A DNA stretch of 45,853 nt from an uncultured Oscillospiraceae bacterium (GCA_944387115.1 CALXDR010000008.1:1-45853), one strand, 5' to 3'; numbered from the stretch's first letter, positions 13,881 through 22,911 are shown. Notes: generated from the sequence alone by a model not told the origin. Numbers and translations are program-made.

Positions 13881-15860
13881 TCAGCGGCGCACAATCTTGC
13901 GGTAGGTGCGTGCGGTGAGGATGTACACTGCGCCGTACACCAGGCAGAACACCAGCAGTGTCCCCACCATGCACAGGGGGAAGATCACCTCTGTCCCCGC
14001 CAGCAGGAACAGACTGAGCATCCGGGAGAGCATGGGGAAGGCTGCGGCCATGTGTATCCCCGCCACCGCCAGCGGCAGGAAGAACACCAGCAGCACCTGG
14101 GTGCGGATGGAGGCACGCACCTCCTGCTCGCTCATGCCCACCTGCTCCATAATCTGATAGCGCCGCCGGTCCTCATACCCCTCCGAAACCTGCTTGTAGT
14201 AGATGATGAGCACCGTAGCCAGCAGGAACAGCACCCCCAGGAACACGCCCAGGAAGAGGAAGAAGCCATACTCGGCGTTGATCTCCCGTTCCCCCGTCAG
14301 CCGTACACTGGTTCTCGTGGCGTCCATCTGGGAGAACACCTGACGGATGCAGGCCAGCTGCTCCTCCTCGCCGCCGTCCAAATTCATCTGAATCTGGTAC
14401 TCCTGGTTGAAGTAGCTCGCCTCCGCCTGGCCAGCCAGCAGCTGCTCCAAATCCTGGGGGTGCAGGAGGAGCACCGCCTTTCCGCTTTGCAGGCCCAAGG
14501 TTGTGCCAAATTTGCCGAACACAGCCTCTCCCTCCTCATGCACCTGGCCCACCGAGCGCAGCGTCACACCCTCCAGGGTAAAGACCTCGGGCAGGCGGAT
14601 TGCGTCGGCATACACCAGCGTTTCCCCCGGCTGAAGGGAAAAATCCTGCCCCAGCAGCCCATTGGCCTCCTGGACGGACATGATGCTCACATTGACCACC
14701 TGGTCCAAATCATTCGTCCCGTCCATAAACTGCCACCGCTCAAGCCGATCCCCCTCCAGCACAAACAGGGCGTAGTTGCGGTGGTAGGCATAGCAGCACT
14801 CCACGGTGCGCCCCTGGGCGGTGACAAGCTCCTCCACCTGGGCCAGGCGCGCCTCCTCCTGCCCCGCCACCTGCGCCGTTTCCCATCCCAGCTCCATGTC
14901 ATAGGGATAGATGGCGTCCACCGTGAAATCCATGGTGAGGTAGAGGGTCAGGGGGGTGGACACCGTCACCAGCACCATGGTGGCGAGAATGCAGATGTTG
15001 GCAAGCCCCACCGCATTCTGCTTCATGCGGTAGAGCAGGCCGGACACCGCTGTAAAGTTGCGGGTTTTGTAGTAGAAGCCCTTATTCCTCCGCAAAAGCT
15101 TCAACAGGGCGATGGTGCCCGCCGTAAACAGGCTGTAGGTGCCCGCAATCACCAGCGCCACCGCTACAAAGAAGAAGCTGAGCGCCTCCAGCGGGGATTG
15201 GATGAGCATGGCCATGGCATACCCGCCTGCCAGGCACACCACCCCCACCAGCGCCCACAGCCACTTGGCCTTCGGCTCCCGCTCGCCCACCTGCTGGCCC
15301 TTCATCAGCTCCACCGTCTTGGTGCGGGCCAGGCTCACCAGGTTCCACAGCAGAGTGAGGGCAAAGAGTATGCCGAACAGCTGTGCCGTCTCCGCCGCCC
15401 CCTGCCAGCTCACCGAGAAGCCGAACTGCACATCCATGCGTATGATGCGCAGCAGCAAGAGAAGTATCAGCTTGGACAGCAGCACCCCTGCGGCAATCCC
15501 TCCGCCAATGGCGGCCACAGCGCAAAACAGGCTCTCCCAAAGCATCATCCAGGCAATGTGCCGCCGTCCCATGCCCAGCACATTGTACAGTCCCAGCTCC
15601 TTGCGGCGGCAGCGCATCACAAAGCTGTTGGCGTAGAGGAGAATGACGGCGGCAAACCCTCCCGCCACCACGCCGCCCATCCCTATCATCGTCTCCAAGT
15701 AGGCCGCACCCTTGGCGCTGCTCACCCCCTCATTCCAGCTGAGGTAACAGCAGATATAGAACATGGCCGCCACCATCCCGCAGGAGAGGAGATAGGGGAC
15801 GTAGTACCTGCCGTTGCGCACCAGGTTTTGAAAGGCCATCCGGGGGTAGAAGTTACGCAT
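13881..15860 (-). CDS. Bce-type ABC transporter permease (FtsX domains)
   Basis: Membrane subunit of a peptide-antibiotic detoxification transporter of the BceB/VraG class. The 659-aa protein starts MRNFYPRMAFQNLVRNGRY. It shows the pattern expected for this class: one N-terminal helix, FtsX-like helices, a large extracellular region of about 200 residues in the middle, and a final FtsX block ending in a helix and basic tail. The internal segment MRCRRKELGLYNVLGMGRRHIAWMMLWE-like region is typical FtsX sequence. The ATG at 15858-15860 overlaps the end of the ATPase gene by 8 nt. It acts with that ATPase and signals to the adjacent kinase in this family. Confidence 0.9.
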   Translation of the reverse strand: MRNFYPRMAFQNLVRNGRYYVPYLLSCGMVAAMFYICCYLSWNEGVSSAKGAAYLETMIGMGGVVAGGFAAVILLYANSFVMRCRRKELGLYNVLGMGRRHIAWMMLWESLFCAVAAIGGGIAAGVLLSKLILLLLLRIIRMDVQFGFSVSWQGAAETAQLFGILFALTLLWNLVSLARTKTVELMKGQQVGEREPKAKWLWALVGVVCLAGGYAMAMLIQSPLEALSFFFVAVALVIAGTYSLFTAGTIALLKLLRRNKGFYYKTRNFTAVSGLLYRMKQNAVGLANICILATMVLVTVSTPLTLYLTMDFTVDAIYPYDMELGWETAQVAGQEEARLAQVEELVTAQGRTVECCYAYHRNYALFVLEGDRLERWQFMDGTNDLDQVVNVSIMSVQEANGLLGQDFSLQPGETLVYADAIRLPEVFTLEGVTLRSVGQVHEEGEAVFGKFGTTLGLQSGKAVLLLHPQDLEQLLAGQAEASYFNQEYQIQMNLDGGEEEQLACIRQVFSQMDATRTSVRLTGEREINAEYGFFLFLGVFLGVLFLLATVLIIYYKQVSEGYEDRRRYQIMEQVGMSEQEVRASIRTQVLLVFFLPLAVAGIHMAAAFPMLSRMLSLFLLAGTEVIFPLCMVGTLLVFCLVYGAVYILTARTYRKIVRR

Positions 15861-16620
15861 CCTCGCCGCCCCCTCCCGCAAGCACCGTAAGGGCATCTGC
15901 AATGCGGCGGAACTGCTGCTCCTGGGTGGCCTCCCCCCGGTAGAGCTGGTGGTATACCACCCCATCCCGGAGGAAGAGCACCCGTCCGGCATGGCTGGCG
16001 GCCTTCACCGAATGGGTGACCATCACAATGGTCTGCCCCTGGGCGTTTAACTCCCCAAACAGACCCAGCAGCCTGTCCGCAGCCAGGGAGTCCAGCGCCC
16101 CTGTGGGCTCATCCGCCAAAATCAGCTGGGGGTTGGTGATGAGGGCACGGGCCACCGCCGCCCGCTGGCGCTGTCCCCCCGACACCTCGTAGGGGTACTT
16201 ATCCAGAAGCTGGGCAATCCCCAGCTGTTGTGCGATGGGCGTCAGGGCCGCCTCCATCTCACGGTGGTGCCGTCCCGCCAGCACCAGGGGCAGGTAGATG
16301 TTATCCCGCAGAGAAAAGGTATCCAGCAGGTTGAAATCCTGGAACACAAACCCCAGGTGCGCCCGGCGGAAGGCGGCCAAATCCCTCTCCCGCACCTGGG
16401 AGAGGGCCTTGCCGTCCAGATACACCTCCCCGGCAGTGGGGCGGTCCAGCGCCGCCAAAATGTTCAGCAGGGTGGTCTTGCCCGAGCCAGACTCCCCCAT
16501 GATGGCCACATACTCCCCGGCCTCCACCGAGAAGCTGACATTGCGCAGGGCGGTCACCTGATTGCCGCCGAACCGGGTGGTATACACCTTTTGCAGGTGC
16601 TGTACTTCCAATCTTGACAT
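15853..16620 (-). CDS. Bce-type ABC transporter ATP-binding protein
   Basis: Cytoplasmic ATPase partner of the FtsX permease, 255 aa. Walker A is GESGSGKTT near residues 40-48, the Q-loop lies in GFVFQDFNLLD, the signature motif is YEVSGGQRQRAAVARAL, and Walker B is LILADEPTGALD. The order and spacing match the MacB/BceA group that drives mechanotransmission-type transporters. AGGAGG precedes the ATG at 16618-16620. The 192-bp gap upstream, behind the kinase gene, contains its own regulated promoter, so the transporter pair can be induced separately from the two-component genes. Confidence 0.93.
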   Translation of the reverse strand: MSRLEVQHLQKVYTTRFGGNQVTALRNVSFSVEAGEYVAIMGESGSGKTTLLNILAALDRPTAGEVYLDGKALSQVRERDLAAFRRAHLGFVFQDFNLLDTFSLRDNIYLPLVLAGRHHREMEAALTPIAQQLGIAQLLDKYPYEVSGGQRQRAAVARALITNPQLILADEPTGALDSLAADRLLGLFGELNAQGQTIVMVTHSVKAASHAGRVLFLRDGVVYHQLYRGEATQEQQFRRIADALTVLAGGGGEDA

Positions 16621-16644
16621 ACTTCATTCCTCCTAACAGGACTG

Positions 16645-16720
16645 AGTATAGCACAACGGCCGGACTGCCTGCCATTGCTTTGGCTTACAGTCCGGCCCTG
16701 TACCTTACAATCCTGTCACA
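16645..16720 (-). promoter_or_regulatory. Inducible promoter of the Bce-type transporter with probable response-regulator box
   Basis: On the minus strand, TGTGACAGGATTGTAAGG (16703-16720) resembles the BceR-type operator (TGTGAC, short spacer, TGTAA). About 50 bp later a -10 box TATACT (16645-16650) lacks a good -35, as expected for an activator-dependent promoter. Between them GGCCGGACTG and CAGTCCGGCC (16658-16667 and 16688-16697) form a perfect 10-bp inverted repeat. Assignment of the box is inference from family knowledge. Confidence 0.6.
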
Positions 16721-16812
16721 TACCCCGCCGCCCCTCCCCCTAGGAGCGGAGCGGGCTGCGGGCTGGAAAGCTCCGGGGGCGTCCCACCAGGCTCAAGGGA
16801 GCGTCCGCCCCC

Positions 16813-17793
16813 TCACTCCACCACGGTGCAGCGCCGCCCCAGCTCCAGGTACACCGTGGTGCCCGCCCCCACCTGGGCCTGCAGGGTGATGTTGTGGTTG
16901 AGCTGCTCCATCACCCGGCGGCACAGGTATAGGCCAATGCCTGTGGACTTCTGCTGCGCCCGTCCATTGCACCCTGTGAACCCCCGCTCGAACACCCGGG
17001 GCAAGTCCTCAGGAGAAATGCCCACCCCGGTGTCCGCCACCACCAGGCACTCCCCCTCCCGGCGGATGGACACACGCCCTCCGGGGGGTGTAAATTTAAT
17101 GGCGTTGGTGAACACCTGCTCCAGCACAAAGGCCAGCCACTTCCGGTCGCTCACCACCTGCCACCCCGTCTCCTCAATGTCCACACGGATGCGGCTGAGA
17201 ATGAACAGCCGGGACAGCTTGCGCACCACCTGGCGCACCAGGGGGTCTATCTCCACACTGGCAAAGACATAGTCGGTGTCCTCGCTGTCCAGGCGGAGGT
17301 AGCCCAGCACCATCTCCACATACTGCTCAATCTTCACCAGCTCCCCCGCCAGCGGACTGCTCCCCGCCCCCTGCTCCTGGAGGAGGAGATAGGCTGCGGC
17401 AATGGGGGTCTTGATCTGATGTACCCACAGGGTGTAGTAGTCCTGCATATCCGCCACTTTGGCCCGCTGCTCCATCTGGAGCTGATTGCGGTGGCGGCGC
17501 ACCCCATCCACCAGCTGCTGATAGTCCGCCTCCAGCAGGGTGCGGGGAACAGGCAGGGGAAAGTCCGCCAGCTCCAGCTGCCCCTTGGCCCGCTCCAGCG
17601 CCCTGTGCCGGCTTACAAAGCGCCAGGCGTCCACCCCCAGGGCCACAGCCCCCAGGGCCAGGCAGATGGCCATGCCGTATCCCAGCGGCTCCCAGGGCAG
17701 ACGGTACAGGGCGGTCATCGCCACCGCCGCCGTCCCCCAGCCCAGGCAGAGGGCCAGGATGCCCAGCCGCTGCTTCAAATAGGCCCGCACCAT
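16813..17793 (-). CDS. BceS-type sensor histidine kinase
   Basis: Intramembrane-sensing kinase of 326 aa. Two hydrophobic helices near residues 10-30 and 37-57 have almost no loop between them, so sensing is expected through the partner ABC transporter. The H-box is WVHQIKTPIAA, the N-box VFTNAIKF, and the G boxes DTGVGISPEDLPRVFERG and STGIGLYLC. The ATG at 17791-17793 lies 2 bp after the response regulator stop, with GGAGGG inside the end of that gene. The pair is cotranscribed and translationally coupled. Confidence 0.93.
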   Translation of the reverse strand: MVRAYLKQRLGILALCLGWGTAAVAMTALYRLPWEPLGYGMAICLALGAVALGVDAWRFVSRHRALERAKGQLELADFPLPVPRTLLEADYQQLVDGVRRHRNQLQMEQRAKVADMQDYYTLWVHQIKTPIAAAYLLLQEQGAGSSPLAGELVKIEQYVEMVLGYLRLDSEDTDYVFASVEIDPLVRQVVRKLSRLFILSRIRVDIEETGWQVVSDRKWLAFVLEQVFTNAIKFTPPGGRVSIRREGECLVVADTGVGISPEDLPRVFERGFTGCNGRAQQKSTGIGLYLCRRVMEQLNHNITLQAQVGAGTTVYLELGRRCTVVE

Positions 17794-17795
17794 CC

Positions 17796-18470
17796 CTATC
17801 CCTCCACCAGATACCCCACGCCCTTGCGGGTGTGAATGAGGTCGCACACCCCCGCCTCCGCCAGCTTGCGGCGCAGACGGGTGACATTCACCGTCAGGGT
17901 GTTCTCGTCCACAAAGCTGTCCGACTCCCACAGCCGGGTCATCAGCGCCTCCCGGGGCACCACCTGCCCCCGGTGCTCCAGGAGCATTTGGAGGATGCGC
18001 AGCTCATTTTTGCTCAGCTCCACCCGCAGCGTACCCGCCGACACCGTGCCGCTGTCCACATCCAGCACCGCCCCGCCGCACTCCAAAAGCCGGTTGGCAG
18101 GGCCGAAGTCATAGGCCCGGCGGAGCATGGCCTGCACCTTTGCCGCCAGCACCGTCAGTGCAAAGGGCTTTGCCAGCAGGTCATCCCCGCCCATCTGCAT
18201 GGCCATGACAATGTTTGCGCTGTCGGCGGCAGAGGTGAGGAAGAGGATGGGCAGGCGGGACACCTTGCGCATCTGGGTACACCAGTGGTAGCCGTTGAAA
18301 AAAGGCAGGGAGATGTCCAGAATCACCAGGTGGGGATCAAAGGCGGCAAACTCCCCCATCACCTGGTCCAGCCGGCGGGCGCACGCCACGGTATACCCCC
18401 AGCTCTCCAGATGGCGGCAAACCGCCCCGGCAATCACCGCGTCATCCTCCACCACAAAGATTCTGTACAT
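17796..18470 (-). CDS. OmpR-family response regulator, BceR type
   Basis: 224-aa DNA-binding response regulator. The receiver domain has the acidic pair EDD at 8-10, phospho-acceptor Asp52 in VILDISLPFFNGY, and the KPFAL lysine near 103. The C-terminal winged helix includes LSKNELRILQMLLEHRG and TLTVNVTRLRRKL, ending in HTRKGVGYLVEG. The start at 18468-18470 follows GGCGGAGGAG. First gene of the kinase operon; its probable target is the box upstream of the transporter genes. Confidence 0.95.
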   Translation of the reverse strand: MYRIFVVEDDAVIAGAVCRHLESWGYTVACARRLDQVMGEFAAFDPHLVILDISLPFFNGYHWCTQMRKVSRLPILFLTSAADSANIVMAMQMGGDDLLAKPFALTVLAAKVQAMLRRAYDFGPANRLLECGGAVLDVDSGTVSAGTLRVELSKNELRILQMLLEHRGQVVPREALMTRLWESDSFVDENTLTVNVTRLRRKLAEAGVCDLIHTRKGVGYLVEG

Positions 18471-18489
18471 CTCCTCCGCCTCCCTCTCC

Positions 18490-18518
18490 ACTGTATGAAA
18501 ACAGGCCGCTTTTTCCAA
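18490..18518 (-). promoter_or_regulatory. Candidate promoter of the response regulator-kinase pair
   Basis: On the minus strand, -35 TTGGAA (18513-18518), 17-bp spacer, -10 TACAGT (18490-18495), 20 bp before the start codon. The -10 is a weak match. Confidence 0.5.
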
Positions 18519-18635
18519 AAAAGAGGGCCATTCGCCCCCTGAAATGCGCCCCTTCCTCCAGCACACAGCCGCAGCGTGCTCCCCCGGGGAGGGAGAGCAG
18601 GGAACACACTTCAAAGGGCAAATAGCCTGGCAGCC

Positions 18636-18710
18636 TTCCGCCCCCCGCAGGCGGCGAAATTGGTCGAACCCATGTCTTTCCCCGGGACATCTCCCAGGGA
18701 GCAGACCCTT
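18636..18710. repeat. Diverged copy of a hairpin-containing dispersed repeat
   Basis: CCCGCAGGCGGCGAAA at about 18644-18659, followed by a GTC-GAACCC-ATGTCTTTCCCCGGG-ACAT series, aligns without large gaps to 35005-35060 near rpoD. In both, the first block is half of a GGCGGCGAA hairpin. The rest of the 322-bp gene-free stretch (18471-18792) holds only the promoter above; I see no ORF or other element in it. Confidence 0.5.
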
Positions 18711-18792
18711 TCCACGGCGGAAAGGCTGACGCTTGGGCAGAAATCCAACCCCTTCCGCCCTGCGCCTGGGCAAAGTGCCTGCACCCTGCCCA

Positions 18793-19797
18793 TTACACCC
18801 ACGAGGGCTCCAGCTCGTCCTTTTTCTCCCGGCCCATCAGCTGGGTGAGCACCGAGCGGGGGTCTGCCCCCTCGTAGAGCACGGCGTAAGCGCCCGTGGT
18901 GATGGGCATCTCCACCCCCGCCTTCTCTGCCAGTGCCCGGGCGCTGGCGGCGGCATAGTACCCCTCCACCACAGCGCCATCCAGGCCGGATACCGCCTGC
19001 TCCACCGGCACGCCCTGGCCCACCAGCACGCCAGCCCGGCAGTTGCGGGAGTGAACCGAGGTGCACGTCACCACCAGGTCGCCCATGCCCGCCAGCCCTG
19101 CAAAGGTCTCCTTGCGGGCGCCCAGGGCCACCCCCAGCCGGGCAATCTCCGTCAGGCCTCGGGTCATCAGCATGGCCTTGGTGTTGTCCCCGCAGCCCAT
19201 GCCGTCACAGCACCCGGCGCACAGGGCAATGACGTTTTTCATCGCCCCGCCAATCTCCACCCCCAGGGTGTCTGAGGAGGTGTAAATGCGCAGGTAGCTG
19301 CTCATCAGGGCATCCTGCACCAGCTGGGCCGCCTGACGGTGCTCCGAGGCCGCCACCACGCCGGTGGGCACACGCCGTCCCACCTCCTCGGCGTGGGAGG
19401 GGCCGGACAGGGCCACCACGGGACACTGCCTGCCCACCTCCTGCTCAATCACCTGGTGGAGGAGCAGGGAGCTGTCCCGCTCAATGCCCTTGGACACGCT
19501 CACCAGCACCGTACCCGGGGTGAGCAGGGGCGCCAGCCTCCGTGCCGTCTCACGCACGGCAAAGGAGGGGCTGGCCAGCACCACCAGCTGACAGGCCCCC
19601 ACCACCGACCAGTCGCAGGTCAAATCCAGCGTGTGGGGGAGGAAAACCCCCTTCAGCTGGGGGTTCTCCCTGCTTTGCGCCATCTCCCGGCACTTGTCCT
19701 CCCGGCGGCACACCAGGGACACCTGGTGTCCATTGTCCAGCAGGGCCAGGGCCAGCGCCGTGCCCCAGCCGCCGCTTCCCACAACGGCCGCTCTCAT
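18793..19797 (-). CDS. gpsA: NAD(P)-dependent glycerol-3-phosphate dehydrogenase
   Basis: Reduces dihydroxyacetone phosphate to sn-glycerol-3-phosphate for phospholipid synthesis. The 334-aa protein opens with the Rossmann motif VVGSGGWGTALALALLDNGH. It then has VSVSKGIERDS, ALSGPSHAEEV, the catalytic Lys region GGAMKNVIALCAGCCDGMG, GMGDLVVTCTS and RNCRAG. Its ATG overlaps the plsY stop by 4 nt (ATGA). It supplies the substrate used by the enzyme of the preceding gene, so the two steps are genetically coupled. Confidence 0.96.
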   Translation of the reverse strand: MRAAVVGSGGWGTALALALLDNGHQVSLVCRREDKCREMAQSRENPQLKGVFLPHTLDLTCDWSVVGACQLVVLASPSFAVRETARRLAPLLTPGTVLVSVSKGIERDSSLLLHQVIEQEVGRQCPVVALSGPSHAEEVGRRVPTGVVAASEHRQAAQLVQDALMSSYLRIYTSSDTLGVEIGGAMKNVIALCAGCCDGMGCGDNTKAMLMTRGLTEIARLGVALGARKETFAGLAGMGDLVVTCTSVHSRNCRAGVLVGQGVPVEQAVSGLDGAVVEGYYAAASARALAEKAGVEMPITTGAYAVLYEGADPRSVLTQLMGREKKDELEPSWV

Positions 19798-20495
19798 GTG
19801 CCCTCCTCCTCATCCTGGGGGGCGTCCTGCGCCCCCTTGCGGTGGAAGGAGAACTTGGACTCATTGCCCTGGACAATGCGCTGGATGTTCCCCCGGTGCT
19901 TCCACAGAATGAGTGCGCCCAGCACAGTGGCAATCAGGGTAATCAGGGTATCCTGGTAGACAAAGGCGGACACAAAGGGGAAGGACAGCCCCGCCCAGCA
20001 GGAGCCCAGGGACACATATCTGGTGATGACCGCCAGGATGAGAAATCCGCCCCATACCACCAGGGCCACACGCCAGTCCAGCATAAAGGCGATGGTGCCG
20101 CCGGACAAAATCCCCTTGCCCCCCCGGAACTGGAAGGTGCAGGGGAACATATGCCCCAGCAGGCAGAACATCCCCGTCCAGTACTTGGCCACGGGGACCA
20201 GTACAGGGGAAATCATGTTGGCAATGAGCACGCCGAAGAGCACCGCCAGCACCGCCTTCACCACATCAGAGAGGATGACCACCGCCGTCAGCGGCCCGCC
20301 GAAGGTGCGGTAGAAGTTGGTCAGACCCCCATTGCCGCTGCCGTGGTTGCGCACATCATTGCGTAAAATATAGCGGGAGACCACCACCGCCCCGTTGAAG
20401 CAGCCCAGGAAATAGGCCACCACCGCCAGCCCCAGGGCGGCCAGGGCCAGCCATCCGCCGGTCACGCCGGACTCTTGCACATAATGGGAGAGCAT
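19794..20495 (-). CDS. plsY: Acyl-phosphate:glycerol-3-phosphate acyltransferase PlsY
   Basis: Integral membrane enzyme that acylates glycerol-3-phosphate at position 1 using acyl phosphate. 233 aa with about six or seven helices. The three PlsY motifs are visible: GSGNGGLTNFYRTFG near residue 52, GHMFPCTFQFRGGKGILSGG near 113-133, and WKHRGNIQRIVQGNESKF near the C-terminus. The GSGN motif has GGLTN, where GATN is more usual. A charged tail rich in Asp and Glu follows. It lies 3 bp after der and overlaps gpsA. Confidence 0.95.
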   Translation of the reverse strand: MLSHYVQESGVTGGWLALAALGLAVVAYFLGCFNGAVVVSRYILRNDVRNHGSGNGGLTNFYRTFGGPLTAVVILSDVVKAVLAVLFGVLIANMISPVLVPVAKYWTGMFCLLGHMFPCTFQFRGGKGILSGGTIAFMLDWRVALVVWGGFLILAVITRYVSLGSCWAGLSFPFVSAFVYQDTLITLIATVLGALILWKHRGNIQRIVQGNESKFSFHRKGAQDAPQDEEEGT

Positions 20496-20498
20496 AGG

Positions 20499-21827
20499 TC
20501 AGTCCTCCTTGTCGCCCTTCTGACGGATGGTGATGCGAATGGGGGTGCCCACCAGGCCGAAGGTGTTTCGGATTTGATTTTCCAGGTACCGCTGATAGGA
20601 GAAGTGGAACAGCCGGGCGTCGTTGCAGAAGAACACGAAGTGGGGGGGCTTGACCCCAATCTGAGTCATATAATAGATTTTCAGGCGGCGGCCCTTGTCC
20701 GTGGGGGGCTGCACCCGGGTCTGGGCGTCAGCCAGCACGGAGTTGAGCACGCCGGTTGGAATGCGCATGGCCGCCTGGTTGACCACCGTCTGAATGGCGT
20801 CAAACAGCTTCTCCACCCGCTGCCCGGTGAGGGCGGAGAGGAAGAGCACGGGGGCATAGGTCATGTAGGCCAAATCCCGGCGCACCGCCTCCTCCATGCG
20901 CTTCATGGTCTTATCGTCCTTCTCCACCGCATCCCACTTGTTGACCACGATGATACACGCCTTGCCCGCCTCATGGGCCAGGCCCGCCACCTTGGTGTCC
21001 TGCTCGGTGACCCCTTCGTTGGCGTCAATCATAATCAGGCACACATCGCTGCGCTCAATGGCCATGGTGGCCCGGAGGACAGAAAACTTTTCAATGCGGT
21101 CGTCCACCTTGGACTTGCGGCGCATACCGGCGGTGTCAATGATGAGGTACTTGCCCGTCTCATGCTCAAAATAGCTGTCCACCGCATCCCGGGTGGTGCC
21201 CGCCATATTGGACACGATGACCCGCTCCTGCCCCAAAATCCGGTTGACCAGAGAGGACTTGCCCACATTGGGCTTGCCGATGATGGCCACCTTCACCACA
21301 TCGTCCTCCACATCCCCCTCCTCCTCGGGGGGGAAATAGGCAAAGCAGGCGTCCAGCAAATCCCCGGTGCCATGCCCGTGGACGGCGGACACCGGCATGG
21401 GGTCGCCCAGACCCAGATTGTAAAACTCGTAGATGTCCGGGTTGGTGTGTCCCGTGGAATCCATCTTGTTCACCGCCAGCACCACCGGCTTGCGGGAGCG
21501 CTGGAGCATTCCGGCCACATCCTGGTCGGCGGCAGTCATCCCCGTTTTGATGTCGCACACGAAGATAATCACATCCGCCGCTGCAATGGCGATTTCCGCC
21601 TGCTCACGCATAAAGGCCAGAATCTGGTCGTCGGTGCCCGGTTCAATGCCGCCGGTGTCCACCAGGTCAAACACCCGTCCCCGCCACTCCGCCTGGGCAT
21701 ACAGGCGGTCACGGGTGACGCCGGGGGTGTCCTCCACAATGGACAGGCGCTGCCCGGTCAGTTTATTAAACAACATGGACTTCCCCACATTGGGGCGGCC
21801 CACAATGGCCACCAAAGGCTTTGCCAT
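20499..21827 (-). CDS. der: Ribosome biogenesis GTPase Der (EngA)
   Basis: Double GTPase needed for 50S maturation; 442 aa. The first G domain has GRPNVGKSMLFNKLTG and DTPGVTRD; the second has GKPNVGKSSLVNRILG, DTAGMRRKSKVDDRIEKFSV and NKWD. A KH-like domain finishes with IRITIRQKG. The ATG at 21825-21827 follows AAGGAGGT. Order der-plsY-gpsA is common in Clostridia. The gap to the next terminator (21828-22098) contains a possible TATACT -10 on the minus strand near 21944-21949 but no convincing -35 and no ORF. Confidence 0.97.
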   Translation of the reverse strand: MAKPLVAIVGRPNVGKSMLFNKLTGQRLSIVEDTPGVTRDRLYAQAEWRGRVFDLVDTGGIEPGTDDQILAFMREQAEIAIAAADVIIFVCDIKTGMTAADQDVAGMLQRSRKPVVLAVNKMDSTGHTNPDIYEFYNLGLGDPMPVSAVHGHGTGDLLDACFAYFPPEEEGDVEDDVVKVAIIGKPNVGKSSLVNRILGQERVIVSNMAGTTRDAVDSYFEHETGKYLIIDTAGMRRKSKVDDRIEKFSVLRATMAIERSDVCLIMIDANEGVTEQDTKVAGLAHEAGKACIIVVNKWDAVEKDDKTMKRMEEAVRRDLAYMTYAPVLFLSALTGQRVEKLFDAIQTVVNQAAMRIPTGVLNSVLADAQTRVQPPTDKGRRLKIYYMTQIGVKPPHFVFFCNDARLFHFSYQRYLENQIRNTFGLVGTPIRITIRQKGDKED

Positions 21828-22098
21828 GGTATAGACCTCCTTCATCGGTTTATCTGTATTCATCCCGGCCCCCTCCCCCCGCCCAAAGATGGGGAGGGAG
21901 GAGTGCTCCCAGGAACTTTTTGCATCTGCATATACTGTTAGTATAGCAAACTTCTTTCCAAAAGAAAAGGGGGAAAACACGCCCCCGCCACACAAGGCAA
22001 ACGCCGCCGCTCTGCTTAGGGTGCCCCGTCATAGGGCGTTTCTCTCCCCACCGGCGCACGCACCTCCTCTCCCCCCGTCCGAGGGGGCGACAGGAAGA

Positions 22099-22136
22099 AA
22101 AAAGCCGCCGCAAATCCCTTTGCGGCGGCTCTTCTC
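22099..22136 (-). terminator. Terminator of yceD-rpmF
   Basis: On the minus strand AGAGCCGCCGCAAA and TTTGCGGCGGCTTTTTTC form a strong stem with a T6 tail, 15 bp after the rpmF stop. Confidence 0.93.
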
Positions 22137-22150
22137 TCGCGGTAATGCAA

Positions 22151-22330
22151 TTACTCGCTGACGGTGACCTCACGACCATTGTAGGTCATGCAGCTCTTGC
22201 AGACGCGGTGGGGCAGGCGGACAGCACCGCACTTGGGGCAGGTGTTGACGCCGGGAGTCTCCAGCTTCCACACGGAGCTGCGACGCTTGTTTCTGCGCTG
22301 CTTGGATACCTTACTCTTAGGGACGGCCAT
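22151..22330 (-). CDS. rpmF: 50S ribosomal protein L32
   Basis: 59-aa large-subunit ribosomal protein. It starts MAVPKSKVSKQRRNKRRSS and carries a four-cysteine zinc ribbon CPKCGAVRLPHRVCKSC, then YNGREVTVSE. AAGGAGGTG precedes the ATG at 22328-22330. It is the second gene of the yceD-rpmF unit, 41 bp after yceD. It is a small gene that a 60-residue length cut-off would miss. Confidence 0.97.
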   Translation of the reverse strand: MAVPKSKVSKQRRNKRRSSVWKLETPGVNTCPKCGAVRLPHRVCKSCMTYNGREVTVSE

Positions 22331-22371
22331 TTTGACACCTCCTTATTGGTCAATGTCCGCAGACATAGGAT

Positions 22372-22881
22372 TCAGTCCTTGCTCTGCTCCAGCAGCTGGG
22401 CCAGCTTGGCCAGCCGGGGATCTACCTCCCGCTGACAGCGGCAGGCTTCGTGGTTCAAGTCCACCCCGCAGCCGGGGCACAGGCCCGCACAGTCTTCGGA
22501 ACAGAGATTTTTTGTGTCCATATTGAGGATGAACACATCCCCCAGCAGCTCATCCAAGTCCAGCTGTGCATCCCGGTCGAGCAGAACGATGTCCTCTTCG
22601 TTCTCCTCATTTTCCAGCTCGGTGGCCAGCAGAGTTTCAAACTCCACGGTCTTTTCCCGCCGGAAGGGCCGGGTACAGCGGTCACAGGTGAGTGAGAGGG
22701 TGGTGGCCATACTGGCGTTGAGGAGCAACGCCCCCGCCATATTCCGCACTCTGCCCTCCACACGGACAGGCTGGGTGACAGGGTATTCCCCGTTCCACTC
22801 CAGCTGGGACAGGTCCAGTTGGGTTTGAAAGGGGAGGGTTGCGCCCGGTTGATGGGCGATTTGCTTCAAATCCAGTTTCAT
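22372..22881 (-). CDS. yceD: YceD/DUF177-family protein
   Basis: 169-aa cytoplasmic protein of the family that almost always precedes rpmF; it has been linked to 23S rRNA processing. TCDRCTRPF near residue 70 and the closing CAGLCPGCGVDLNHEACRC supply paired cysteines typical of the family. An acidic middle region (ELENEENEEDIVLLDRD) separates them. I chose the ATG at 22879-22881, 5 bp behind GAGGTG. A strong promoter stands 30 bp upstream. Confidence 0.9.
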   Translation of the reverse strand: MKLDLKQIAHQPGATLPFQTQLDLSQLEWNGEYPVTQPVRVEGRVRNMAGALLLNASMATTLSLTCDRCTRPFRREKTVEFETLLATELENEENEEDIVLLDRDAQLDLDELLGDVFILNMDTKNLCSEDCAGLCPGCGVDLNHEACRCQREVDPRLAKLAQLLEQSKD

Positions 22882-22911
22882 TGGCACACCTCGCATAATG
22901 GCACGGTTGAT

